DNA of 43,795 nucleotides from an uncultured Gammaproteobacteria bacterium (GTDB lineage Bacteria > Pseudomonadota > Gammaproteobacteria > Berkiellales > Berkiellaceae). The translations under genes were made by a program, and so were the position numbers. The stretch is from NCBI GenBank assembly GCA_902826485.1, contig CADEEZ010000014.1:1-43795 (forward strand), in the 5' to 3' direction. Positions 27,897 to 36,359 of the stretch are shown here, in pieces (the stretch's first letter is position 1; every line of letters starts with the position of its first letter). A model generated the notes under the pieces. It was not told the origin of the DNA. It did no database searches and saw nothing but the letters and a program-made list of their open reading frames with translations.

Positions 27897-28664
27897 TTAT
27901 TTACTACCCTGTTTTAACTTAAAAACAGAGGGGAATTTTCTTTTTTCTTTACGTGGGCTTTCTTCAGGTGAACTTAGGTTCATTTTTTCTAAATCTAATT
28001 CTTGCGCCAAACTCTTATCCAGATCCTGTCGTGGCGATATTTTATTTCTACTACCTGGCATATCAGATAAAATAAGCAATTTATTTTTATTTGGCTCTAT
28101 TTTGATTTCCTTTTCTCTCTCTTTTTTTGCGTGCACTGCCAAATACGTGGTTAACATTTTCTGTTTTAATTCAAGATCAAAAGTAGAGAAAATGGTTGCC
28201 GTTTGTTTATGTTTATTCTTTTCATAAAATAACGACTCAAACAGGTGAATCCCATGGAAGCATTGATTGAAAATGGTATTATTAAAACACGCTAGAATAA
28301 ATTTGATTTCTGGATATAATATAATCTGAGCATTTATCTGTTCTGATGACATCACTTTAAACAGCAAAAAGGCCACTTTAAGATGGTTTTTTTTGATTGA
28401 AGTCAAAAGTGCTGTCTCATGCCATTTATTTTGGGCTTCTACATTAGCGCCCGCTTTAAGCAATAAAGCCACATTTGACAAACATCCATTCGCAGCCGCG
28501 TAAATTAAGGGGGTAGAATCTCCTACAGAATTGACAAATTCTACATTCACACCGGCTTTAATCAAAAATGCCAGATCTTTAGCACGGTAATCGTAATAAA
28601 TAATATTGGATAATTCTCTATTTCTTTGTAAAAAACTTAGTTCAGTATAAGGATTGGCATCCAT
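27897..28664 (-). CDS. Ankyrin/F-box-like protein 5, no CaaX
   Basis: 255 residues; AGGA lies 8 bases before the ATG. NPYTELSF motif, ankyrin repeats at about residues 25-105 (FLIKAGVNVEFVN, TPLIYAAANGCLSNVALLLK, ETALLTSIKKNH). The F-box-like segment is divergent (IFSTFDLELKQKMLTTYL, about 158-175) and lacks the LP pair. The tail keeps LLILS, ELDLEKMNLS and a basic PRKEKRKF, but where siblings have Cys-a-a-X it reads PSVF and continues for six residues (KLKQGS plus K). It is the only member with no terminal Cys. Confidence 0.85.
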   Translation of the reverse strand: MDANPYTELSFLQRNRELSNIIYYDYRAKDLAFLIKAGVNVEFVNSVGDSTPLIYAAANGCLSNVALLLKAGANVEAQNKWHETALLTSIKKNHLKVAFLLFKVMSSEQINAQIILYPEIKFILACFNNTIFNQCFHGIHLFESLFYEKNKHKQTATIFSTFDLELKQKMLTTYLAVHAKKEREKEIKIEPNKNKLLILSDMPGSRNKISPRQDLDKSLAQELDLEKMNLSSPEESPRKEKRKFPSVFKLKQGSK

Positions 28665-28744
28665 AGTATTTATCCTATTTTAAAATATTCATAGTAACAA
28701 AATTAGCACGATTTTTTCGCCTGTCAATTATTAAGGCTGCTTTA

Positions 28745-29527
28745 TTAAAAAATAGTACAACTTTTTATCTTCATTGTTCGTTTTTCTTTTTTGGCATCGT
28801 TTTCGTTTTCATCTTTGAGTGTCAAGTGAGACATATTTGCGGCGAGATCTTCTTTTTTGGCGTTCCTTTTTTGACCATACTCAGAAAAAGTAAGTAATTT
28901 TTGCTGATTTCTATTTTTAAGCACATCAGCAGCCTCAGGCACTGAACAAGGTTTTTGCCATAACGTGTTCGTTACAACGTCGTTAAACATAAAATAGATT
29001 AACGCTTTTAATTCAACAGGCAAAGAAATAAAACGATTGTTTTTATCCAAAAATAAAGGGCTTATTATTTTAAATACTTTTTTATTGTTTTCTTTTTTAA
29101 ATGAGCTTAAATAGAAAGGTATATTTAGGTCTTGATCATAACCAATGTATTCTCTGAGTTCATTCATCTTCATTTCGCCCGCTATTTGCTTTGAAGACAT
29201 GAAGCTAAATAATAGGTTAATCACCGCTACCTGTTTTTTTAAAATAGCATAGGACAAAGCGGTTTCAAAATGTTTATTGACGACATCTGGTTTAGCACCT
29301 GCGTTAAGCAACGCCCGCACGTTTTGAAAAAATCCATTCGCGGTAGCATACATCAGGGCAGAGTTACCTGTCTCCTTGTCTGTGATGTTCACATTTGCGC
29401 CCGCTTTAATCAGTAATGCCAGCCCGTGGGTGTCCGCAGAGGCAGACACCATTAATAATTCGATATCTTTATCAAATTGAGAAAGTGCATTAAAATAATT
29501 GAAAGATTTTAAAGAAAAAGAATCCAT
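28745..29527 (-). CDS. Ankyrin/F-box-like protein 6, CaaX terminus CTIF
   Basis: 260 residues; AGGTGG precedes the ATG. The N-terminus is NYFNALSQ, with ankyrin repeats at about residues 22-112 (LLIKAGANVNITD, NSALMYATANGFFQNVRALL, ETALSYAILKKQ). The F-box-like motif RFISLPVELKALIYFMF at about 165-181 is the closest of the array to the LPxEl...I consensus, with a downstream Trp. The tail has LLTFS, NMSHLTL, acidic DENEND, basic KKEKRTMKIK and terminal CTIF. It is the first large gene of the array. Confidence 0.88.
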   Translation of the reverse strand: MDSFSLKSFNYFNALSQFDKDIELLMVSASADTHGLALLIKAGANVNITDKETGNSALMYATANGFFQNVRALLNAGAKPDVVNKHFETALSYAILKKQVAVINLLFSFMSSKQIAGEMKMNELREYIGYDQDLNIPFYLSSFKKENNKKVFKIISPLFLDKNNRFISLPVELKALIYFMFNDVVTNTLWQKPCSVPEAADVLKNRNQQKLLTFSEYGQKRNAKKEDLAANMSHLTLKDENENDAKKEKRTMKIKSCTIF

Positions 29528-29537
29528 ACTATTCCAC

Positions 29538-29771
29538 CTACTTAATGTTTATAAAATACAATCGAATGGCAGACTCTGAAGTATATGACACTTTTTTATT
29601 TAAAAAATTTTCTATTTTTTCTGCGCTTATTTTAATTTTTGTTTTTATATTGACCCACTTTAAAAAACACAGTGGTCTATTTATAAAGCGAAAAATCTTA
29701 AATTTTTGAGCACCACGATGATACAGCAGCCGCTTTAAGGCCATAACGAGGTTTAAACGACTGCTATCCAT
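29538..29771 (-). CDS. Small basic protein heading the ankyrin array
   Basis: 77 residues, no recognised family. ATG 29771 has a strong AGGAG with a 7-base spacer, which is why I accept it as a gene. It ends 11 bases before the start of ankyrin gene 6 and shares its strand, so it is probably the first gene of that transcript. The product is basic (MALKRLLYHRGAQKFKIFRF, KWVNIKTKIKISAEKI) with no signal peptide or membrane span. It could be a leader ORF or an orphan small protein. Confidence 0.5.
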   Translation of the reverse strand: MDSSRLNLVMALKRLLYHRGAQKFKIFRFINRPLCFLKWVNIKTKIKISAEKIENFLNKKVSYTSESAIRLYFINIK

Positions 29772-29936
29772 ATCGACACTCCTAAGTGAACGGATTATCC
29801 AGAAAAAACAAAAATAAGTTATTTTGATTTATTAATTTTCGAGGCAATTTATTATATACCAGCCCAGGATCATTTATACATATATAATAAAGAAAAAATC
29901 ACATAGAATGGACAGTAAAAAAGCAGGGTAAGCTGA

Positions 29937-30839
29937 ATGTTTAAATTTCAAAAAATTGGTTTAATTGGCAAACATACCCATCCCGAAATTCAATCGACCT
30001 TAGAGCATTTGTATCAGCTATTAGCGCCTCATATTACCGGCTGTTATGTTGAAGAAAATTTAGCTCACTATCTCCCCGCTTTGGCCTTATCGAGCGCCTC
30101 TCCTAAAATGACAGTTATCCCTCTTCAGGATATGCCCCATCACATTGATTTGGCGATTGTCATAGGCGGAGATGGAAGCTTTTTGAACGCCGCTAGGCTG
30201 ATTGTAAATCATCGTATTCCAGTGTTAGGAATCAATCGCGGTCGTTTGGGGTTTTTAACCGATTTTTCACCCAAAGATTTGGAAACTGAGTTGTTGCCCG
30301 TTTTAGAAGGCGACTATAAACAAGAGTCACGTTTCTTATTACATTGCGATTTAATACGTAACGAACAGGTGATAGCCTCCAGCCTCGCGCTAAACGATGC
30401 GGTTTTGTATTCGGGAGATATCGCCAGGCTATTAGAATTTGAAGTGACTATCGATGGCCACTTTATGAGCCGCCAGCGTGCCGATGGCATCATTGCTGCC
30501 ACCCCAACGGGATCTACGGCTTATGCGCTTTCTGGTGGCGGCCCCATTATCCATCCTGAACTGGGGGCCATGGTATTGGTGCCTATGCATCCGCTCACCT
30601 TAAGTTCGCGGCCCATTGTGCTCTCCCCTAACGCCCAAGTAGAATGGCATGTGATGAGCAATATTACGATTCATCCCAAACTCAGTTTCGATGGGCAAGT
30701 GATATTTACTTTAGAGCCAGATGACAAAATAATCATTAAAAAACATGCCACCGAATTAACCCTCATACATCCTAAAAATTACGATTATTATCATACTTTA
30801 AGAACCAAACTTGGTTGGAATTGGAGCGGTGCACGATAA
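29937..30839 (+). CDS. nadK: NAD kinase NadK
   Basis: 300 residues, normal length. It phosphorylates NAD to NADP using ATP. The GGDG motif lies at residues 77-80 (AIVIGGDGSFLNAAR), followed by LGINRGRLGFLTDF, LNDAVLYSGD and the TPTGSTAYALSGGGPI loop. Its TAA overlaps the recN ATG (TAATG at 30837-30841). nadK-recN is the standard gammaproteobacterial pair. Confidence 0.97.
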   Translation: MFKFQKIGLIGKHTHPEIQSTLEHLYQLLAPHITGCYVEENLAHYLPALALSSASPKMTVIPLQDMPHHIDLAIVIGGDGSFLNAARLIVNHRIPVLGINRGRLGFLTDFSPKDLETELLPVLEGDYKQESRFLLHCDLIRNEQVIASSLALNDAVLYSGDIARLLEFEVTIDGHFMSRQRADGIIAATPTGSTAYALSGGGPIIHPELGAMVLVPMHPLTLSSRPIVLSPNAQVEWHVMSNITIHPKLSFDGQVIFTLEPDDKIIIKKHATELTLIHPKNYDYYHTLRTKLGWNWSGAR

Positions 30840-32548
30840 TGTTACACTTTTTATCGATTCGAAATTTAGCCGTAGTAGAACAAACCGATATTGAGTTTCA
30901 AGCGGGCATGACCGTCATCACCGGCGAAACCGGCGCAGGAAAAAGTATTTTACTCGATGCTTTAAATTTAGCATTGGGCGAAAGAATGGACACCCAGGTA
31001 ATTCGAGCAGGGTTTGATTATGCTGAAATATCGGCCAGTTTTGATGTAAGTTGCTTACCTGGCGCCATACTCTGGCTTAATGATTTAGAATTAGGCGAAC
31101 CCACTGAAGCCCCTAGTACCAACGAGTGCCTCATTCGGCGTGTCTTATATAAAAATGGTCGTTCAAGGGCATATATTAACGGCAAACCCGTCACCACCCA
31201 ACAACTGAAATTATTGGGCGAATTCTTGGTTCAAATTCATGGCCAACATCACCATCAATTATTATTAAAGCCCAACGAACAATTGCGCATTGTCGATGCG
31301 TTTGGGCAACACCAAGAATTGGCAGACCAAACCCAAAAAGCACATCAGCAATTACAAAAATGTTTACAAGAAAAAGACGCTTTATTGAATCAACAAAACC
31401 AAGAACATCGATTATCGTTGCTCGAATATCAATTATCTGAACTCGAAGATTTGAGCCTAGAATCGGGCGAATGGGAAAGCTTGCACGAGGCCCAAAAACA
31501 ACTCACGCATGCCACCGAAAACGTTCGATTTGCGGAAAAAGCCTTATCGATTTTAGAGGCCGCAGATAATTATAATCAAAAAGACATTGCCCATTTATTA
31601 TATGAGCTCAGCGAAGCCTTGCAAAAACTCTCTCCTCCTCCTCAAGTGATCTTAGAAATGTTAGGGGTGGTGCATGCGCACATTCAAGAAATCACAGCGT
31701 CTTTAAACCATTATTATCAGCGCTTAGAAGTTGACCCACAAAAATTATACGATACCGAAACCCGGTTAAGTAAAATTTTCGAGTTATCTCGCAAGCACAA
31801 AGTGAACCCCGAGGAATTACTCAGCCATTTTCAAACGCTACAAATCGAGCTCGATTATTTAAAAAGCCGAGAAGAAAAATTAGCCACCATCGATAAAGAA
31901 ATTGAACAAGCCCATGCGCATTTTTTACTTTATGCGAAGCAACTTTCCGCCAAACGCGAGCAAGCGGCCAAGTTATTGAGCCAAGAAATCACCACACGTA
32001 TTCAAACCCTGGGGCTTGCCGCAGCAGAATTTGCGATTAATCTGATTGCCTTGGATAAACCCGCTTCTACTGGCCTAGAATCAGTTATGTTTATGGTGTC
32101 GGCCAACCCCGGCTTGCCATTACAACCCATGCATAAAATTGCCTCAGGGGGCGAACTTTCGCGCATCAGCTTAGCCATACAATTGGCAAGTGCCGCTTAT
32201 TTAAATACGCCTACGTTAATTTTCGATGAAGTCGATGTGGGTGTGGGCGGCAAAATTGGGGCATTAGTGGGCAAATGTTTACAAACCCTAGGCCAACAAG
32301 CGCAGGTGATTTGTATTACGCATTTACCGCAAGTGGCGGCGTGTGGTAATCACCATATCACGGTTTCTAAATCCGAATCTAAAACCCAGTTACAAACTTT
32401 GATGAAAACCCAAAGAACAGAAGAAATCGCCAGAATGTTAGAGGGGCTAGACAGAACCCCCGAAACCATTGCCCATGCCGAACAATTATTAACCAGTGCG
32501 CAGGCGAAGCCGCTTAAAAAATCAAAGCGCCTTCTCGGTGCAACTTGA
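30839..32548 (+). CDS. recN: DNA repair protein RecN
   Basis: 569 residues from ATG 30839, giving the canonical N-terminus LHFLSIRNLAVVEQ; an in-frame start at 30815 lies inside nadK and is rejected. RecN is an SMC-like ATPase acting in double-strand-break repair. Walker A is GETGAGKS, followed by QIHGQHHHQLLLKP, a long coiled coil, the signature KIASGGELSRISLAIQLA and Walker B LIFDEVDVGVGGK. The 3' end overlaps the convergent fur gene by 27 bases. Confidence 0.97.
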   Translation: MLHFLSIRNLAVVEQTDIEFQAGMTVITGETGAGKSILLDALNLALGERMDTQVIRAGFDYAEISASFDVSCLPGAILWLNDLELGEPTEAPSTNECLIRRVLYKNGRSRAYINGKPVTTQQLKLLGEFLVQIHGQHHHQLLLKPNEQLRIVDAFGQHQELADQTQKAHQQLQKCLQEKDALLNQQNQEHRLSLLEYQLSELEDLSLESGEWESLHEAQKQLTHATENVRFAEKALSILEAADNYNQKDIAHLLYELSEALQKLSPPPQVILEMLGVVHAHIQEITASLNHYYQRLEVDPQKLYDTETRLSKIFELSRKHKVNPEELLSHFQTLQIELDYLKSREEKLATIDKEIEQAHAHFLLYAKQLSAKREQAAKLLSQEITTRIQTLGLAAAEFAINLIALDKPASTGLESVMFMVSANPGLPLQPMHKIASGGELSRISLAIQLASAAYLNTPTLIFDEVDVGVGGKIGALVGKCLQTLGQQAQVICITHLPQVAACGNHHITVSKSESKTQLQTLMKTQRTEEIARMLEGLDRTPETIAHAEQLLTSAQAKPLKKSKRLLGAT

Positions 32549-32956
32549 ACAAATGCCATATAAATACATGGTGTGATGAATAATTTCATAGCCGTGCGCT
32601 TTGGCCACGGCTAATTGCCGTTCTTCAATAGCCTCATCAAAAAATTCATCGATTCGTCCACATTTTAAACACACCAAATGATCGTGATGCCCTCCTTTGT
32701 TTAATTCATACACCGAATGATCGGCATCAAAATTATGCTTAATAATTAACTCAGCCTCTTCAAACTGAGTTAGCACTCTATACACTGTGGCCAACGCCAC
32801 TTCTTCGCCCATGTCTAATAATAAATTATAAATATCTTCGGCACGAAGATGCTCGGAGGCATTTTCTAAGATGTGCAAAATTTTAATTCGGGGCAACGTG
32901 GCTTTTAAGCCCACTTTTTTCAAATCAACGGGTTCATTTGTCGGTTTATTAATCAT
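32522..32956 (-). CDS. fur: Ferric uptake regulator Fur
   Basis: 144 residues from ATG 32956 (AAGAG 7 bases upstream); 26 codons of open frame further upstream do not match the family. Fur represses iron-uptake genes when loaded with iron. The winged helix includes LPRIKILHILENASEHLRAE and ATVYRVLTQFEEAELI. The metal sites are HHDH (90-93) and two CxxC pairs (C96/C99, C136/C139), the latter binding structural zinc. It is divergent from bamE, as in many gammaproteobacteria. Confidence 0.96.
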   Translation of the reverse strand: MINKPTNEPVDLKKVGLKATLPRIKILHILENASEHLRAEDIYNLLLDMGEEVALATVYRVLTQFEEAELIIKHNFDADHSVYELNKGGHHDHLVCLKCGRIDEFFDEAIEERQLAVAKAHGYEIIHHTMYLYGICSSCTEKAL

Positions 32957-33051
32957 CTGTTTACTCTTGTATGGTGGTTCACACAGTGGTAGCCTTTCTG
33001 TGTATGAATCTACACGATTCAGGTTATAAATCAAATTGGTAAGTTTAATAA

Positions 33052-33381
33052 ATGATTTTTTTAAAATCCCTTAAAACCAGTCTAGCTGCCGGTGTGTTGT
33101 TAGCCTCTGTTGCGATCACCTCTGGCTGTAAGTTAGTTCATAAGCATGAAATGACTCAGGGTAATATTATCCCCGAAAACAAGCTAGCTGAACTCAGAAC
33201 GGGTTTAACGATGGAACAGGTTCATTTTTTATTAGGCACACCTATTCTCGATAATTACATGCATCAAGACCGCTGGGATTATATTTATTATCTTAAACCA
33301 GCCTATGGAAAAACCGAACGTAAGCATGTGATCCTCTACTTTAAAGACGACAAAGTGAGTGAAATTATTTTAGATAACTAG
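33052..33381 (+). CDS. bamE: Outer membrane assembly lipoprotein BamE (SmpA/OmlA)
   Basis: 109 residues. A lipoprotein signal peptide of about 26 residues ends at the lipobox TSGC. The mature part shows the BamE core: LAELRTGLTMEQVHFLLGTP, MHQDRWDYIYYL and the KHVILYFKDDKVSEI strand. BamE is a periplasmic-face component of the BAM complex that inserts outer-membrane beta-barrels. It is divergent from fur across a 95-base gap. Confidence 0.95.
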   Translation: MIFLKSLKTSLAAGVLLASVAITSGCKLVHKHEMTQGNIIPENKLAELRTGLTMEQVHFLLGTPILDNYMHQDRWDYIYYLKPAYGKTERKHVILYFKDDKVSEIILDN

Positions 33382-33469
33382 CCTTTTTATCTGGAATAAC
33401 TTTTCTTTTTTTTTAGTTGCTATATATTTAAACGATTCGCTCGTTTGTAAATATAGGTATTTTTTTACA

Positions 33470-34945
33470 ATGTTTAAAAAAATTCGGTTAGCGCATATTG
33501 TCTCAGGTGGGATGACGCTTCTGCAAGCTGCCGTATTAGCCACCAGCCTTTTTTATAGCTTAATCCCGTTTTATGCAGAAGTGCTTTGCCTCACGGGGCA
33601 AATGCATGTCCTAAAATTTTTCCTACACCATATTATTATCAGTAATGAAGGCACTAATCGACTTGCCTCTGTTATCTTTGCGTTCATTTTTGCCATTAAC
33701 CTATTCACTAATTTATTTGTTGAACTCGCTCATATTTATCACTACGGAAGACAATGGTTAACCAATATATCTTGGCAAAATGTATTAAACAGTTACCTTG
33801 AGTTAGCCCATTATTTCAAACATGCCCGGGGATCCTTATTTAAGGGTTTAATATATCCATTTACTTTTTTTTCTATAATGGCCTCATTACAAGGCATAAA
33901 TATCAATATCCCTTCTTATATTCTTATTCCCCTTAGCCTCGCAACGGGATTAATGGCTAACACGAGTGCTAAAACCTATTTATTAGGGTTATATGCTAAA
34001 TGCCTCCAACCTATTCTTAAAAATCAAAAAACCGATCCCAATGACTACATTCACGGTTATTCTCCTTTGTTTTATGCCCTTAAAGCTAAAAATTTAGCGC
34101 TAATAGATGCCTTACTCAAAAGAGGGGCAAATCCCAATTTGCCTGTTGAAAAAGCAGGCGTATTAACCCCTATCTGGTCTTATTTTTTCCCGAATAAGTT
34201 TCCTTTCACTCAAACCAACTTTTTAGTTTGTGTGGCAATGCTGGGCGGCCAAGAAGAAAACTCTAAAGATTATAAATTTTCGGTGTCTATATTAAAAAGG
34301 CTAAGCGCCTTACACATAACCCTTAACCCAAACCAAACAATAAAGGGAAAGCCTTTATTACTTTGGTGCCTACAAGAAGATAAACCCAACGTAGCAAAAA
34401 TACTTTTAAAATTTGGCCTAAATTGTTTGCCTGCAGACAGCCGAAATGAAATTTTTTACGCTTTAGCTGAACGCATCGATAGCGATTTAACCTTTAATAA
34501 TATGATCGAATTTATTCATGATAATGAGAATTTAACAGAAGAAAAAATTCTCGCGTTTCTCGAACATAATCGTGCTTGTGACGAAACTGAATTGCGCGAT
34601 TTCATAAAAAATCGCACCGCTTTGGTTAGCCCTGAATTTTATGCAACAAGACACCAGTATTTACTCTGGCATTCCGTAGCTAATCGATATTTACACAAAT
34701 TAAACCTAAGCGAATGCCTGCCCTACGCAGGAGATAAGTCCGGCGTATCCTCTTTATTTGAATTGGCCTCCAATGTCGTAAAAGATTTACAGGAAACTGC
34801 ACGCGCAGAACAACACCCTGATCCACTCGATGAACATTTTAAATCAAAAATAAAACGCATCCCCATCAGTAAACAGGCAAGCACAGAAAATAAAGCTTTT
34901 TATGAACAACTTGTGAATCGCCCAGTGGGAATGTTTAGGCCTTAA
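33470..34945 (+). CDS. Multi-spanning membrane protein with degenerate ankyrin repeats
   Basis: 491 residues, no named family. The N-terminal half has hydrophobic segments at about residues 13-33, 60-85 and 125-165 (LLQAAVLATSLFYSLIPFY; SVIFAFIFAINLFTNLFVEL; IYPFTFFSIMASL; ILIPLSLATGLMA). Residues about 195-330 hold ankyrin-like units (YSPLFYALKAKNLALIDALL, RGANPNL, KPLLLWCLQEDKPNVAKILL). The C-terminus is helical and charged. It sits between bamE and rnfH, normally close neighbours, and its 3' end overlaps convergent rnfH by 11 bases. Probably a lineage-specific insertion and candidate effector (inference). Confidence 0.82.
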   Translation: MFKKIRLAHIVSGGMTLLQAAVLATSLFYSLIPFYAEVLCLTGQMHVLKFFLHHIIISNEGTNRLASVIFAFIFAINLFTNLFVELAHIYHYGRQWLTNISWQNVLNSYLELAHYFKHARGSLFKGLIYPFTFFSIMASLQGININIPSYILIPLSLATGLMANTSAKTYLLGLYAKCLQPILKNQKTDPNDYIHGYSPLFYALKAKNLALIDALLKRGANPNLPVEKAGVLTPIWSYFFPNKFPFTQTNFLVCVAMLGGQEENSKDYKFSVSILKRLSALHITLNPNQTIKGKPLLLWCLQEDKPNVAKILLKFGLNCLPADSRNEIFYALAERIDSDLTFNNMIEFIHDNENLTEEKILAFLEHNRACDETELRDFIKNRTALVSPEFYATRHQYLLWHSVANRYLHKLNLSECLPYAGDKSGVSSLFELASNVVKDLQETARAEQHPDPLDEHFKSKIKRIPISKQASTENKAFYEQLVNRPVGMFRP

Positions 34946-35231
34946 AGCTTTTTTTTGTTTTCTTAGGTTTTACTGCTTTGAGCCTAGCGATTTTGGGGTC
35001 GACATAAATAGGTCGATAAATTTCGAGTCTATCGCCTTCGGTTAACACGTGATCAGGTGACACGTGTTTGCCAAATACGCCTATTTTATTTTGAGCCAAA
35101 TCGACTTCTGGGTGTATCCTAAAAAAATCGATATGACTGAGTACTTGATGGGCGGTAAACCCTTCTGGCACGTCAGTGCTGAGATAACTGCCCTTTGCAT
35201 CGGGCAAAGCATAGACTACTTCAATTTTCAT
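34935..35231 (-). CDS. rnfH: RnfH family protein (ubiquitin-like)
   Basis: 98 residues. It matches the RnfH/UPF0125 family: IEVVYALPDAKGSYLSTDVP, DLAQNKIGVFGKHVSPDHVL and DRLEIYRPIYVDPK, followed by a basic tail. The fold is beta-grasp and the function is not settled. It is 17 bases downstream of ratA, its usual neighbour. Confidence 0.92.
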   Translation of the reverse strand: MKIEVVYALPDAKGSYLSTDVPEGFTAHQVLSHIDFFRIHPEVDLAQNKIGVFGKHVSPDHVLTEGDRLEIYRPIYVDPKIARLKAVKPKKTKKSFKA

Positions 35232-35248
35232 GAAATTATTTACTAATA

Positions 35249-35674
35249 CTAATATACTTGTTTGGCTCTATCGGTAAACGCTTGGACCAAGCTACCGACC
35301 ATGGTTTTAAACTTACCCGACATTAACGCGCCCATTAACGCGTTGCTGAATTCAAAATGCATATCAAACGTAATTTTGCAGCCTTCTTGGCAGGCTTCGA
35401 ATAACCAGGTGCCTTCCAAATGCTTAAAAGGGCCTTCTTTGAGTTTCATGACGATTTTTTGGTTTTTCACCAGCTCGTTAATCGTCGTAAAGGCTTGGCT
35501 AACCGAGCCTTGTGATACTTTTAGAGTGGCTTCGATGGCCTCTTCGGTGTTTGAGTGAATGGTGGCATCGGCACACCAGGGTAAAAATTCGGGGTAAAAC
35601 CCGATATCATTCACCAAATTGAACATTTGTTCGGCGCTATAAGGCACTAAGGCTTGTCTGGTGACTTGTATCAT
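35249..35674 (-). CDS. ratA: RatA/COQ10 START-domain protein
   Basis: 141 residues, matching the RatA/YfjG and COQ10 family. Motifs: LVPYSAEQMFNLVNDIGFYP, FLPWCADATI, LEGTWLFEA and KITFDMHFEFSNALMG. E. coli RatA was reported to block 70S assembly, while the related COQ10 proteins bind ubiquinone; which applies here is not known. It forms a two-gene unit with rnfH and is divergent from smpB. Confidence 0.92.
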   Translation of the reverse strand: MIQVTRQALVPYSAEQMFNLVNDIGFYPEFLPWCADATIHSNTEEAIEATLKVSQGSVSQAFTTINELVKNQKIVMKLKEGPFKHLEGTWLFEACQEGCKITFDMHFEFSNALMGALMSGKFKTMVGSLVQAFTDRAKQVY

Positions 35675-35834
35675 AAAACTCTCTTTAATCTACTACTAAT
35701 CTAATAAGTTGCTTAGGGGATTAACTTTTGTTGTAATTTAACGTATTATTGATTGCAGATCAAAAAAACGATCTCAATACCCTAAATATGTATTATTATT
35801 ACATTTAATTAATCAAATTGACTAGTATTCTACC

Positions 35835-36344
35835 ATGAACACCAAATCAACGCCTCAAAGGCCGCCTAAAAAAGACAGAAAAAAATCGAGTGATAATCCT
35901 ACTATCGCCGTTAATCGCAAAGCGCGCTTTGAATATCACATTGAAGAGACTTTCGAAGCGGGCATGGTCTTGCTGGGCTGGGAATTAAAATCCATTCGAG
36001 CAGGTGCTGCTAGCATCATCGATAGCTATGTGATTATTAAACGCAACGAAGCGTGGCTTATTGGCGCACAGTTTACACCACTTTCTAGTGCATCTACGCA
36101 TGTTGTTGCCACACCCATGCGCACACGAAAATTGTTGTTACATGCAAAACAAATTAGCAAATTAAAAGGCCAAGTGGAACGCACTGGCTATACGCTCATG
36201 CCGTTAAAATTATATTGGGTCAACAATCGCGTTAAACTGGAATTTGGCTTAGCGAAAGGTAAAAAAGAGTTCGATAAACGCGAAACCATTAAAAATCGCG
36301 AATGGGATCGCCAGAAGCAACGCTTGAATAAATTAATCAGATGA
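35835..36344 (+). CDS. smpB: SsrA-binding protein SmpB
   Basis: 169 residues. It binds tmRNA and places it in the decoding site during ribosome rescue. The core is clear: [54 protein letters not shown] and the C-terminal [20 protein letters not shown] tail that mimics codon pairing. The basic N-terminal extension is about 15 residues longer than usual. The gene ends 15 bases before the tmRNA. Confidence 0.97.
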   Translation: MNTKSTPQRPPKKDRKKSSDNPTIAVNRKARFEYHIEETFEAGMVLLGWELKSIRAGAASIIDSYVIIKRNEAWLIGAQFTPLSSASTHVVATPMRTRKLLLHAKQISKLKGQVERTGYTLMPLKLYWVNNRVKLEFGLAKGKKEFDKRETIKNREWDRQKQRLNKLIR

Positions 36345-36359
36345 GTTAATCTTAGTATT

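Noticed and set aside
27897..27945. Frameshift in ankyrin gene 5 that would restore a CaaX end
   Set aside because: The alternative frame with a TGT codon reads only Cys-Phe-stop, not a four-residue CaaX box.
32770..32778. TTAGCACTC, identical to one half of a CIRCE operator
   Set aside because: It lies inside the fur coding sequence and has no inverted partner GAGTGCTAA nine bases away.
35758..35773. Inverted GATC around an A-tract before smpB
   Set aside because: Four-base arms are too short to support an operator or terminator call.
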